In this document: in pieces, positions 26,266 through 35,272 of the stretch
Layout of the letters: every line of letters starts with the position of its first letter
How positions within the stretch are numbered: the stretch's first letter is position 1
DNA from: JBBAGC01 sp964491265
Lineage (GTDB): Bacteria; Spirochaetota; UBA4802; UBA5550
Length of the DNA: 64,000 nucleotides
Direction of reading: 5' to 3'
Assembly (NCBI GenBank): GCA_964491265.1
Contig: CAZBFP010000021.1
Coordinates: forward strand, 1-64,000
Translations under genes and position numbers: made by a program
The notes under the pieces: generated by a model
The model's database searches: none
What the model was told of the DNA's origin: nothing
Seen by the model: only the letters and a program-made list of their open reading frames with translations

Positions 26266-26913
26266 TTACCCCTTTAGTTCATTCGCTTGCGAAGTATCAA
26301 GGGAACCGAAGTGATTAAAAAACCTCATAGCAAGAGCTCCCATTATTATTACTGAAAAAATAGCATCGGTTAAAATTCCAATTTCTATTGTTTCAGGTGC
26401 GTTGTAAGCTGTTACAGCCAGAGTTAAATGGGCACCGTTTTCAAAAAGACAGTAAGCCAGAATCTGCTTTACAGCTGACTTTCTGAAAACCAGACCAAGA
26501 ATCCCCAGCATGAAAACAAATATGGAGACTATGATCGGAATCTGAAGTTTTAAAAGAGAAAACCTGATAAATATAGGCTCAAGCAGAATCGCCACAGAGA
26601 GGGACATCCCTATAATGATAAATGGATGGAAGAGTCCGCCGAATGGGGCTTCTTCATGTTTGATCTCTATCTTTTTTATCAGCATCAGAATAAGAAATGG
26701 TACCAGCAGAACCTTGGTTAAAAAGGCAGTGCCTGCCCAGATATACAGAGTACCTATCGAGTATTCCCAGGCTATGGCAAGAAAGATCCCCACAAGGGTA
26801 AGGGTCTGTAAGGTATATATGTGAGTCGCCCTTACAAGGTTTCTCTCTTCAATAGCCCAGAATGACATAATGGCCATAACAAATGATAATCCAACAATCA
26901 GACCGAATTCCAT
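26266..26913 (-). CDS. hyfE: Membrane subunit HyfE
   Basis: A 215-aa membrane protein with six to seven hydrophobic helices and the NuoK-like arrangement in its second half (AVKQILAYCLFENGAHL). It matches HyfE of hydrogenase 4, a subunit present in hyf but not in hyc complexes. The start codon overlaps the hyfC stop as TAATG and hyfF follows 4 bp later, so the three are translationally coupled. Its presence marks the complex as Hyf-like rather than the minimal hydrogenase 3. Confidence 0.87.
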   Translation of the reverse strand: MEFGLIVGLSFVMAIMSFWAIEERNLVRATHIYTLQTLTLVGIFLAIAWEYSIGTLYIWAGTAFLTKVLLVPFLILMLIKKIEIKHEEAPFGGLFHPFIIIGMSLSVAILLEPIFIRFSLLKLQIPIIVSIFVFMLGILGLVFRKSAVKQILAYCLFENGAHLTLAVTAYNAPETIEIGILTDAIFSVIIMGALAMRFFNHFGSLDTSQANELKG

Positions 26914-27848
26914 TACGCAGCCCTCCCTATTATAAAGAGTATGAGAGAAATAAAAGCAAGAGTAAAGGCGCCGGAAGCGGCAAGCCTTGTGTCGCCGATA
27001 CGGAGACGGGTACTGACCCCTTCGACAAATGAGGCAAAGTAATAAAAGATTACAAGTTTGACCAGGAAGAATACCAGAGACAGAATCGGGATATCAATTA
27101 CCGGCCATGGGACATATATGGAAATAAAGAGTCCCACAATTGCCACCTGTTTGAGAACCAGAGCGCCATGGGCAAGAGCAAGTCTTTTACCCGCATATTC
27201 AGCAAGCAGCCCCTCCTGGATCTCCTGTTCAGCTTCTGCCAGGTCAAAAGGCTTTTTACCTGTTTCCACATAAGTGGCAAAAAGGAAAGCCACTCCCGAA
27301 AAAATGAAAACCGGAAGCACATTCAAAATCGCTTCTGAGCTTACAAAATTTTTTATCTCCCCCAGGTTAGTAACTCCGCCTGTGATAAAAACAACAACAA
27401 TAGCTGCAAGAATAATCGTTGGTTCAACAAAAAGTGCAATCATCTGCTCCCTGCTCCCCCCGATCCCTGCAAATGGATTACCGGAATCCACAGATGCGAT
27501 CCCGAAAATAAACCTCATTAGAGCGAAAAGATAGATAATCAGAAAAAGATCGGACGCTGCGGCAAAAGTCCCGTTTGTGTGCATAACAGGAAGTACCGCA
27601 ATTACTACTGCCATAATTGTAAACATAAGGTAGGGAGCGCTCCTGAATACCCATGTCCCGCAATCGGGCATTGTTTCAGATCTTTTAAATAACTTTATTA
27701 TATCCCTGTAGGTCTGGAAAATATCAACAGGGCCTCTTCTGCTCTGAAATTTTGCTATCATGATTCTTCTGATGCCGTCAAGGAGAGGGCTCACAAGAAT
27801 AATAACAACAACCTGAACTATTAAGTATACTATATCTTGAATATTCAT
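26913..27848 (-). CDS. hyfC: Membrane subunit HyfC/HycD (NuoH-like)
   Basis: The 311-aa NuoH-like subunit anchors the catalytic module to the membrane. About eight helices are seen, with the family segments FQSRRGPVDIFQTYRDIIKL, NPFAGIGGSREQM and the acidic loop KKPFDLAEAEQEIQEG facing the hydrogenase subunits. Length matches HycD/HyfC. It is located between hyfB and hyfE, 9 bp after hyfB. Confidence 0.92.
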   Translation of the reverse strand: MNIQDIVYLIVQVVVIILVSPLLDGIRRIMIAKFQSRRGPVDIFQTYRDIIKLFKRSETMPDCGTWVFRSAPYLMFTIMAVVIAVLPVMHTNGTFAAASDLFLIIYLFALMRFIFGIASVDSGNPFAGIGGSREQMIALFVEPTIILAAIVVVFITGGVTNLGEIKNFVSSEAILNVLPVFIFSGVAFLFATYVETGKKPFDLAEAEQEIQEGLLAEYAGKRLALAHGALVLKQVAIVGLFISIYVPWPVIDIPILSLVFFLVKLVIFYYFASFVEGVSTRLRIGDTRLAASGAFTLAFISLILFIIGRAA

Positions 27849-27857
27849 TTTAACCCT

Positions 27858-29822
27858 CTATCCGAATATTGCTATTATAATAAAGAAAGCCAGTGTCACC
27901 AGTACATAGGAGGCGTACAGCTGCATCCTGCCGTTCTGAAGCACGCTTAATCTGTCTGAAAGAAACTGGAGCCCCTTCATTACCGGAGTGTAGAATATGC
28001 TCCACCATATATCTTTAGCGTGTGAGCTGTATTTTACCCTGCCGAAATAACCGTTTGTTTCTTCAAAATGTACTTCATTTCTAAAGAGCCAGTTCATCAC
28101 CTGTCTCAGAAAACCTGTAAAGGGTGATGCGGTAATCTGCATTCTTGAAGAGTATTTGGTTCCGCATACATAGGGTTTTGTTATTCTTACAGTTGAAGTG
28201 GAATCCCTGAAAATCGCGGTAAAGAGAAAAGGGACAACAAGCATTGAAACAAATACTATTGATATCAGTACGGGTGAAACAATTGAACCGGTTGAGGAGA
28301 CAACGTTTATCCCTCTGGCTGTTTCAAATCCCATACCGGTAATTGAAAGACTTACATTCATTATTTTACCCGCAGCATATGGAGCCCCGAGACCAAGGAG
28401 TATACAGGCACCAACAAGAATAAACATACCTGCTACCATAAGAAATGGTGATTCCTTAGATTTTTCCCAGATCTTTTCATCCCTTGGCGTACCGGTAAAT
28501 ATCACGCTGTAAACCTTAACAAAACACATTACTGCAAGCACGCCGGTTACTGCTAGGGCCACAATCGCACCTGTAAATATAAAGGTGCCCATTGCTCCCG
28601 ATCCAAGAGCTGCCTGGATAAGTGACTGGTATGTAAACCATTCACTGACAAAACCGTTAAGAGGGGGGAGAGCTGAAATTGCCATTGCCCCGATAAGAAA
28701 AGCAAAAGCTGTATAGGGCATTTTCCGCGCAAGGCCCCCCAGTTTATTCATATCCTGGTTATGGGTTCTGAATATTACGCTTCCCGCACCCAGGAAAAGA
28801 AGCCCTTTAAAAGTAGCATGGTTTATAACATGGTACAAACCGCCGATAAAACCCGCAGCAGCAAGAATACCGTTGCCTGAAGCCATGCCGTAAAAACCCA
28901 CTCCGCATCCCAGAAGAATTATCCCGATATTTTCTACAGAGTGATATGCCAGAAGCGCCTTGGTATCGTGCTGTGTGAGCGCGTATAAAACCCCAAGAAG
29001 CGCGGACAGAGCGCCGAATACTATAATCATGATTCCCCACCATTCACTCAAAGGGAGCCAGAGGCAGGTCCGGATTATTCCGTAAATTGCTGTTTTAATC
29101 ATTACAGCCGACATGAGTGCTGAAACATGTGATGGTGCTGCCGGATGAGCTTCAGGGAGCCACACATGCACAGGGAAAATACCCGCCTTGGAACCGAACC
29201 CGAAAAAGAAGAGGAAAAAAATCACTGTCGCCATTGTTGCTGAAAGATTAATCCCCTTGAAATCGGAGAAATAAAATGACCCCGCCCCGGTAGACATGAG
29301 AAGCATCCCTGTAAGAATTGCCGCGCCCCCGATATGAGCTATCACCATATAAAGCACAGTGGCTTTAGCTGTTTTCTCCGAATCATTAAAATGTATAAGG
29401 AAAAAAGAAGTGAGTGTCATAAATTCCCAGAAAACCATAAACCAGAAAACATGAGCAGCAGTAACCACCATAAGCATGGATACAATAAAGAGATTAAAGA
29501 AAAATCCCATTGCACCAATGCTCACCTTTCCGCTGTACTCTTCAGCATAGTGAATTCCGTATATAGAAGCAGCCAGGCCGATGAGACAGATAACAAAAGA
29601 GAAAAATGATGAAAGCGGGTCCAGAACAAACTTTGCTTCCATAATCGGAAATGAAACAAGAAGCTCACTCCCCCCGGTTAGACCGGAAAAGAAATACCAT
29701 ATTCCAAAGGCGCATGCCGCAGCCGGTATTCCAAAACCTATATATGCCGCGGCTTTCTGAAACTTATATAAAAGTAATGATGCTGCCGCGCCTGCTAAAA
29801 ACAGAAGATATACTTCAGCCAT
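27858..29822 (-). CDS. hyfB: Membrane subunit HyfB/HycC (NuoL-like antiporter type)
   Basis: A 654-aa integral membrane subunit related to NuoL and Mrp antiporters, with about 16 helices. Conserved segments are FGFGSKAGIFPVHVWLPEAH (lysine and histidine of the ion path), YHSVENIGIILLG and PLNGFVSEW. The C-terminal cytoplasmic-type region (RITKPYVCGTKYSSRMQ, EVHFEETNGYF) is typical for HycC/HyfB. The start is 2 bp after the ferredoxin gene stop. Confidence 0.92.
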   Translation of the reverse strand: MAEVYLLFLAGAAASLLLYKFQKAAAYIGFGIPAAACAFGIWYFFSGLTGGSELLVSFPIMEAKFVLDPLSSFFSFVICLIGLAASIYGIHYAEEYSGKVSIGAMGFFFNLFIVSMLMVVTAAHVFWFMVFWEFMTLTSFFLIHFNDSEKTAKATVLYMVIAHIGGAAILTGMLLMSTGAGSFYFSDFKGINLSATMATVIFFLFFFGFGSKAGIFPVHVWLPEAHPAAPSHVSALMSAVMIKTAIYGIIRTCLWLPLSEWWGIMIIVFGALSALLGVLYALTQHDTKALLAYHSVENIGIILLGCGVGFYGMASGNGILAAAGFIGGLYHVINHATFKGLLFLGAGSVIFRTHNQDMNKLGGLARKMPYTAFAFLIGAMAISALPPLNGFVSEWFTYQSLIQAALGSGAMGTFIFTGAIVALAVTGVLAVMCFVKVYSVIFTGTPRDEKIWEKSKESPFLMVAGMFILVGACILLGLGAPYAAGKIMNVSLSITGMGFETARGINVVSSTGSIVSPVLISIVFVSMLVVPFLFTAIFRDSTSTVRITKPYVCGTKYSSRMQITASPFTGFLRQVMNWLFRNEVHFEETNGYFGRVKYSSHAKDIWWSIFYTPVMKGLQFLSDRLSVLQNGRMQLYASYVLVTLAFFIIIAIFG

Positions 29823-29824
29823 TT

Positions 29825-30442
29825 TTATACCCCCACTCCCTTATCACGGGGTGTTTTCGAAGATACGCTATCTTTCATGAATGAAACAAGCTTCAAAATA
29901 GCATTTCTTGATTTAACATCCACATTTGAATTTTCCATGTTATCCGGAGTAACATAGGTTAAAGCTTTATTCGGACAGGCTCCGACACATGCAGGCCCCT
30001 CCTCTCTCCCTTCACAGAGGTCACATTTTACCGCAACATTCTTGCCGCCCACAGAAACTGATATCAGCTTATCCACAGGTTCTTCAAACATGTAATTCAC
30101 TGAAGGCATAGGTTCCGATTCCGGAAGAACACATCCGAAGGGGCATACCATAACGCACATTTTACATCCGATGCAAAGCTCCTCATGAAGCTCAATTTTA
30201 TCCGCCCCGAATTTTATCGCGCCTGTGGGGCAAACATTAGCGCAGGGGGCATCCTCACAATGTCTGCACTGATTAGGCATTGACCCTGATTCAGTATGAA
30301 CAACCAGAAGCCTCGGCTTTGCCACTTTACCCCTTTTCTTTGCTGATTCGTAACAGGCTGACATGCATGTATAACATGCCATGCACTTATTCGGATTAGC
30401 GATTACAAATCTGTTCAGTTTATCATTTACTATAAAAGACAT
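29825..30442 (-). CDS. hycB: Four-cluster ferredoxin HycB/HyfA, electron acceptor of FdhF
   Basis: The ~205-aa iron-sulfur protein takes electrons from formate dehydrogenase to the hydrogenase. Four cysteine groups are seen: CMACYTCMSACYE, CRHCEDAPCANVCP, CIGCKMCVMVCPFGC and CDLCEGREEGPACVGACP, the usual HycB/HyfA order. I start it at the ATG at 30442, just after the fdhF TAG and behind GGAAAGGGGG; an upstream in-frame ATG at 30460 lies inside fdhF. It is followed by hyfB. Confidence 0.92.
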   Translation of the reverse strand: MSFIVNDKLNRFVIANPNKCMACYTCMSACYESAKKRGKVAKPRLLVVHTESGSMPNQCRHCEDAPCANVCPTGAIKFGADKIELHEELCIGCKMCVMVCPFGCVLPESEPMPSVNYMFEEPVDKLISVSVGGKNVAVKCDLCEGREEGPACVGACPNKALTYVTPDNMENSNVDVKSRNAILKLVSFMKDSVSSKTPRDKGVGV

Positions 30443-30443
30443 G

Positions 30444-32744
30444 CTATACCCCCTTTCCAAGTGAACGGCTCTGATTTAAATCTTCAGCAGCGGGGAATAT
30501 TACCCCATCGCTTCCATGAATATTGTCAGTTTTAAACTTTGCTTTTTTCTCTTTCTGAATAGCGAGATATTCCTTCTCATCTATTTTAACAATATTCACT
30601 GCGCTCACCTTGAGTTCAGGGATTTTGCAAACCGGGTCAAGTCCATTGGGATTGGTCAGCTCATTTACATTAGCCTCCCAGTAATGGAAACTGCCGAAAA
30701 CATGGTTGGCTTTAATTCTATCCATAACCCTGGCTTTGGCCGCAATGTAACCCCTTTCATTTTCCAGTTTAATATAGTCACCCTGTGCTACACCAAGTTT
30801 CTTAGCTGACTCAATACCCACTTCAATAACCGCAGGACCGAACATATCAGCGCCTGTTTCCAGAGATTTACATTTACGCGTCATTGTACCTGTATGATAC
30901 TGATAAACATAACGCCCCGAAGTAAGTATAAAGGGGTACCTTTCAGATGCTGCCTCATTAAGAGAGCCTGCCATCACAGGGTAATCCTTATCCAGATTGA
31001 GTTTCTTCCTCAGTTCCGCCTCCAGTGTTCCCTTTTTATTATTGTCCTCTGTAAAGACAACAGGGATAAGGAGAGCCTTACCATCCGGCGTAGAAAGCTT
31101 CGGCCCCTCATAAAGTACAGGTGTTCCGGGATGCTGATGATTGGGACAGGGCGCATTAAGGCCGTTAAGATCCTTAAGCCTCCTTATATCCATCCCGCCG
31201 AACTGATTCCTGTTTATTGTCCTGATTTCATCCCATATATTCCTTGCGTCCCTGTAATCAAATCCCGGTTCCTCCATCCTTTCCGCAAGCATGGAAATAA
31301 TCTCCCAGTCAGCCTTAGCTTCCCCCGGCGCGGTTATTGCCTGGTTTACCAGCTGGACACGTCTGGAAGTATTTACAAAGGTCCCCTCCTTCTCCGCGAA
31401 AGCAGCGGCAGGGAGAACCATATCCGACTTGAGACATGTTTCAGTCATGAAGATGTCCTGGGTTACCATAAACTCCAGTCCATCCAGGGAATGCGCGAAA
31501 TGATTTGAGTCCGGGTCAGACATCATGGGATTCTCCCCCATGACCCAGAGAAATTTAATATTACCGTTTTCAATATTTTCCGGAAGAACAGTCAAAGCTA
31601 TTCCCGGTTTGGAAGGCACATCACAGCACCAGAGATCACCGCACTCAGTCCTTGCCGCCTCATCCACCACAGGTTTGCCGCTTGCAAGCACAGTGGGTAG
31701 AGCCCCTACCATACATGCGCCCTGAACATTATTCTGCCCGCGGAGAGGATTAACTCCACCCCCCTTGATTCCGAGATTCCCGGTAATAGCTGCCAGATTA
31801 GAAGTGGTCCATACGTTACCGGTACCATGTGAAAACTGGGTCATGCCCATGGCATACAGAATTGCCGAAGGTTTTGAACCGGCAAACATACGTGCCGCTT
31901 CGATGATAAGTTCAGGGTCGATCCCTGTTATGCCTGATACATATTCTGGGGTATAATCTTTAACTGATTCCTTAAGATATTCAAAACCCTTTGTATGATT
32001 TACCACAAAATCCTTATCATAGAGGTTTTCGCTGATGATCACATTTATCAGAGAATTCATAACAGGAATATTATATCCGGGAGGGACCTGGAGAAAAATG
32101 TCAGCCTTGTTGGCCATCTCAGTTTTCCTGGGATCTATTACAATCAGCTTTGCCCCGTTTTCGAGTCCCCTGAAAACGTGCATACCTACTATGGGGTGAT
32201 TTTCACTTGTGTTTGAACCTGTTATTAAAAAGCATTTTGTGTATATTCCGAATTCCGCAAGATCATTAGTCATTGATCCGTTTCCAAGACTCTTAGCCAG
32301 ACCGGCTACAGTTGGAGCGTGTCAGAGGCGGGCACAGTGATCAACATTGTTTGTTCCCAGAGCCTGCCTGAAAAATTTCTGAAAAACATAATTCTCTTCG
32401 TTTGTGCATCTTGCTGATGAAAGCCCCATAAACGAATCAGGGCCATAGGTTTGTTTTACAAACCCTATTTTCTCTTTTAATAGATCCAGTGCTTCATCCC
32501 ATTCAGATTCCTCAAGCAATCCATTCTTTGAAAAAGCACCATTAAGTTTTCTGATTAAAGGTTTCTGTAGACGTTCTGATGAATGAACAAACTCCCATCC
32601 ATAAAGTCCCTTAAGGCACAACTCGCCGTCATTGACAGGATGATTCATTGTTGGCGCAGCTTTTACAATCCTGTTATTATCCACATGCAGATCCATATTG
32701 CAGCCTGTTCCGCAGTATGGGCATGTTGTCTGAACTTTTTTCAT
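30444..32744 (-). CDS. fdhF: Selenocysteine-containing formate dehydrogenase H
   Basis: Oxidises formate to CO2 at a molybdenum or tungsten bis-pterin site and feeds hydrogenlyase. The frame is interrupted only by TGA at 32322-32324, codon 141, in the context NNVDHCARL-U-HAPTVAG; E. coli FdhF has Sec140 in NNVDCCARV-U-HGPSVAG. Reading through gives 766 residues. The N-terminal cluster is CPYCGTGCNMD with a later CLKG; molybdopterin-binding and C-terminal dinucleotide-binding domains follow. The start at 32744 begins MKKVQTTCPYC behind GGGGG; an ATG 39 bases upstream is unlikely. It must not be read as two genes or a pseudogene. Selenocysteine machinery is not in the window. Confidence 0.95.
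32285..32324 (-). promoter_or_regulatory. SECIS element for UGA read-through in fdhF
   Basis: Immediately after the UGA the mRNA folds with an apical stem TAGCC/GGCTA (32294-32308) closing a GGUCU loop, the same loop that binds SelB in E. coli fdhF. Spacing from UGA to the loop is 18-19 nt, about as in E. coli. This is strong evidence that the UGA is decoded as selenocysteine. Confidence 0.85.
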
Positions 32745-32792
32745 AAGACCCCCTGCTAAAAAAATATTAATTAATATCAGCAAATAAAATCG

Positions 32793-32843
32793 TGTATCTG
32801 AAGATTAACCTGCCGCCGGTTGCAGGAAAATTCTTCAGATACA
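32793..32843 (-). promoter_or_regulatory. Long leader hairpin upstream of fdhF
   Basis: TGTATCTGAAGA at 32793-32804 and TCTTCAGATACA at 32832-32843 are a perfect 12-bp inverted repeat, with an inner CCTGC/GCAGG stem. In the minus-strand transcript it ends 49 bases before the fdhF start and is followed by a short U-rich stretch (GATTTTATTTG). It could be an attenuator, an RNA-binding site or an operator. The rest of 32844-33014 shows no gene. Confidence 0.55.
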
Positions 32844-33014
32844 TAATAATTGATTCCAGTTACTCAGTAATTATCTGTATTAATGCAAAATTAGCAAGAT
32901 CAGTTACTCTTTTAAAAATGTAGGAAATCGGAACTTTTCCCCATAGGTATTTGTCCTACAGGATTAGAGGGGTTTTGGAAGGATTGGTGAATCTGGCAGA
33001 GGGTTTAGAATAAA

Positions 33015-33650
33015 TCAGTCAAAACCGACAACTTTATGAAGCTGCAGATTGAGCCGCACATTAAGCCTCTCTCTTATAATAAGTTTTGACAGTTCAGACG
33101 GCTCCATGGAACCGTGGACAGGTGAAAAATTAATAACTGCTCCGGTATCTTCAAGGTGTTCTTTAATAAAATTTCTGGAAAATTCATAATCAGCCATATC
33201 TGAGATCACAAATTTCACTTCATCATCTTCCTTCAAGTATTTCACATTCTCAATAAAAAAAGATCCAGCTTCACCGCTGCATGGGGTTTTAACATCAGCA
33301 ATTATACGGATCTGCTGAGGCACTTCAGCCAGGGAGAAACTTCCGTTTGTTTCCAGCTGCACATTGTAGCCTTTTTCAGCAAGCTCCCTCAGAAGATAGA
33401 TGGTATTACTCTGCATCAGAGGTTCACCACCTGTAACAGTTATATGATGGAAGGGGACATTTCTCCCCACCTCTTCAACTATTTCTTTAACAGTCATATC
33501 ATTATGATATACATGGGCCAGTTCCGTATCACAGTAATAGCAGTCCAGATTACACCCCCCGAGCCGTATAAAAAAAGCAGGGAACCCGGCAGTCACAGTC
33601 TCCCCTTCAAGGGAGTAAAACATTTCGCAAATACGGATAACATTATTCAT
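33015..33650 (-). CDS. queE: 7-carboxy-7-deazaguanine synthase
   Basis: A short radical SAM enzyme of about 211 aa that forms CDG from carboxytetrahydropterin in the pathway to queuosine and related 7-deazaguanines. MFYSLEGETVTAGFPAFFIR and LGGCNLDCYYCDTE are the QueE substrate and cluster motifs (C-x3-C-x2-C), and TVTGGEPLMQ is the SAM-binding GGEP. I start it at the ATG at 33650 (AAGGACAG before it), which gives the typical N-terminus; an ATG 33 bases upstream lacks conservation. No queC, queD or queF lies nearby. It precedes the formate dehydrogenase gene by 270 bp and is probably a separate unit. Confidence 0.9.
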   Translation of the reverse strand: MNNVIRICEMFYSLEGETVTAGFPAFFIRLGGCNLDCYYCDTELAHVYHNDMTVKEIVEEVGRNVPFHHITVTGGEPLMQSNTIYLLRELAEKGYNVQLETNGSFSLAEVPQQIRIIADVKTPCSGEAGSFFIENVKYLKEDDEVKFVISDMADYEFSRNFIKEHLEDTGAVINFSPVHGSMEPSELSKLIIRERLNVRLNLQLHKVVGFD

Positions 33651-33758
33651 GGCACTGTCCTTTAATATTATGACAAACAGCATTATTTCACCCCTCTATT
33701 TTTCAATAAAAAAAGATGGGGAAACCGGTAAAAAATCAGAAAAGAGGGTTGAGAATCT

Positions 33759-34571
33759 TTACTCCGGCCTCTTTATTATATGAGCCGGGTCTGTGAAATT
33801 CCATGGACATATTCTCCTTTCAAGAAGTGCAAATATAAGGTAAAGGAAAAATCCCATAAGACTCATCCCTGTTATCCCGACAAAGATCATCACATAATCC
33901 CCTCTCCCCCAGGCATCAATAATAAGAAATCCCATCCCCTTCTCTGTGGCAAATGATTCAGCAAAAAAAAGAACTGAAATTGCGGTCCCTATGCTTATCC
34001 TTATTGCAGTAAAACTATGTGGAAGCGCAGCAGGAATTACCCCGTGGATCAGCACATCCTTTCTGCTCCCCCCCATTGAAAAAATCGAATCATAATATTT
34101 AGGATCAGTATTACGCACACCATCACGCACAGACACCAGTATCTGGAAAAAAAGAATCAGGGTAATAAGTATTATCTTGGGGAGATCGCCAAGACCGAAA
34201 AGGAGTATAATAACAGGGAGTAAAACCATTTTAGGAACAGGGTAAGTCATAAAAATAAGGGGTGAGAATATCCTGTCCAGTGACCGGTTATACCCGATTA
34301 CAGCCCCGGCAGGGAATGCAAGAATCCATGCTGCAGCAATACTGACACATACCCTGAACAGGCTTATAAAAAAATGTCCCTGAAACACCGGGTTCCATAT
34401 TTCGGAAACAAATACAGGGAGAACCTTTTCAGGCGCAGGGAGCACCGGTGATCCCATAATCAGAGAGGCTGCTTTCCAGAGAACCAGGCTTGCAGCAATT
34501 GCGATGGAAATAACCAAAAAAGAAGCTCCTCTTTTCACAGGGACTCTATGATCCCCCTTACCATTCTGCAC
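33759..34571 (-). CDS. ABC transporter permease (SsuC/TauC/NrtB type)
   Basis: A 270-aa inner-membrane permease with about six helices. The cytoplasmic-loop signature is GGSRKDVLIHGVIPAALPHS, the EAA-type contact with the ATPase. It resembles permeases for sulfonates, nitrate, or thiamine precursors. The start overlaps the ATPase gene by 37 nt, so the two are coupled. It is last in the SBP-ATPase-permease operon. Substrate cannot be read directly. Confidence 0.85.
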   Translation of the reverse strand: MQNGKGDHRVPVKRGASFLVISIAIAASLVLWKAASLIMGSPVLPAPEKVLPVFVSEIWNPVFQGHFFISLFRVCVSIAAAWILAFPAGAVIGYNRSLDRIFSPLIFMTYPVPKMVLLPVIILLFGLGDLPKIILITLILFFQILVSVRDGVRNTDPKYYDSIFSMGGSRKDVLIHGVIPAALPHSFTAIRISIGTAISVLFFAESFATEKGMGFLIIDAWGRGDYVMIFVGITGMSLMGFFLYLIFALLERRICPWNFTDPAHIIKRPE

Positions 34572-35266
34572 TGCGAAAAATAATACTCCGAATCCCTGAA
34601 CGTCTCATCCCCCGCCCTTTCATTACTTATAATATCAACAATTCTCCCCGGGCTTTTTGACATTACTATTATTCTGTCTCCCAGAAAAACAGCTTCCTCT
34701 ATACTATGAGTAACAAGGAGAACGGAAAGCCTGCTTCCCCTCTGAATCCCGGCAACAGTATTCTGAAGTTTTTCCCGGGTAAGCGTATCAAGAGAGGAGA
34801 AGGGTTCGTCCATAAGCAGAATTTCAGGTTCAGTTGCCAGAGCCCTGGCAATGGCAACCCGCTGTTTCTCCCCTCCGCTTAAATTTGAGGGGAATCTGTC
34901 CTTAAGGGGGTATATCTGCATCTCCTTTAAGATTTGTTCCACTCTCCCTTTAACTTCATTATCGGAAAATTTTTTTATTTTCAAACCGAGGGAAACATTT
35001 CTAAATACTGTCTTCCAGGGGAGAAGCCCGTAATCCTGGAGAATAAAAGAGGTTTTATAGCCTGCCTCCTTTACCTCCCTCTCATTAATAAGCACAGAAC
35101 CGCCTGATGGTTTAGCAAGACCCGCTATAATATAAAGAAGTGTACTTTTACCGCAGCCGGAAGGTCCTATTACTGAAACGGAATTCCCGTTTTGAAGATC
35201 AAATGATATGTCTGAAAGGACCCGGTTCCCGTGGAAATCCTTGCTTATATTTTTTAATGAAATCAC
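34535..35266 (-). CDS. ABC transporter ATPase (SsuB/TauB type)
   Basis: The 243-aa ATPase has Walker A GPSGCGKST near residue 35, Q-loop SFILQDYGLLPWK, signature LSGGEKQRVAIARAL, Walker B ILLMDEPFSSLD and H-loop LLVTHSIEEA. The sequence style is that of the nitrate/sulfonate/bicarbonate transporter family. It follows the binding-protein gene by 6 bp and overlaps the permease gene. Confidence 0.9.
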   Translation of the reverse strand: MISLKNISKDFHGNRVLSDISFDLQNGNSVSVIGPSGCGKSTLLYIIAGLAKPSGGSVLINEREVKEAGYKTSFILQDYGLLPWKTVFRNVSLGLKIKKFSDNEVKGRVEQILKEMQIYPLKDRFPSNLSGGEKQRVAIARALATEPEILLMDEPFSSLDTLTREKLQNTVAGIQRGSRLSVLLVTHSIEEAVFLGDRIIVMSKSPGRIVDIISNERAGDETFRDSEYYFSQCRMVRGIIESL

Positions 35267-35272
35267 CCTCTT

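Noticed and set aside
30444..32783. Formate dehydrogenase as two separate genes or a pseudogene split by a stop at 32322
   Set aside because: The stop is a UGA at the known selenocysteine position and is followed by a SECIS-type stem-loop; the frame continues with conserved residues.
32745..33014. Sigma-54 promoter before fdhF as in enterobacteria
   Set aside because: No TGGCAC-N5-TTGCA-like sequence was found on the minus strand in the gap.
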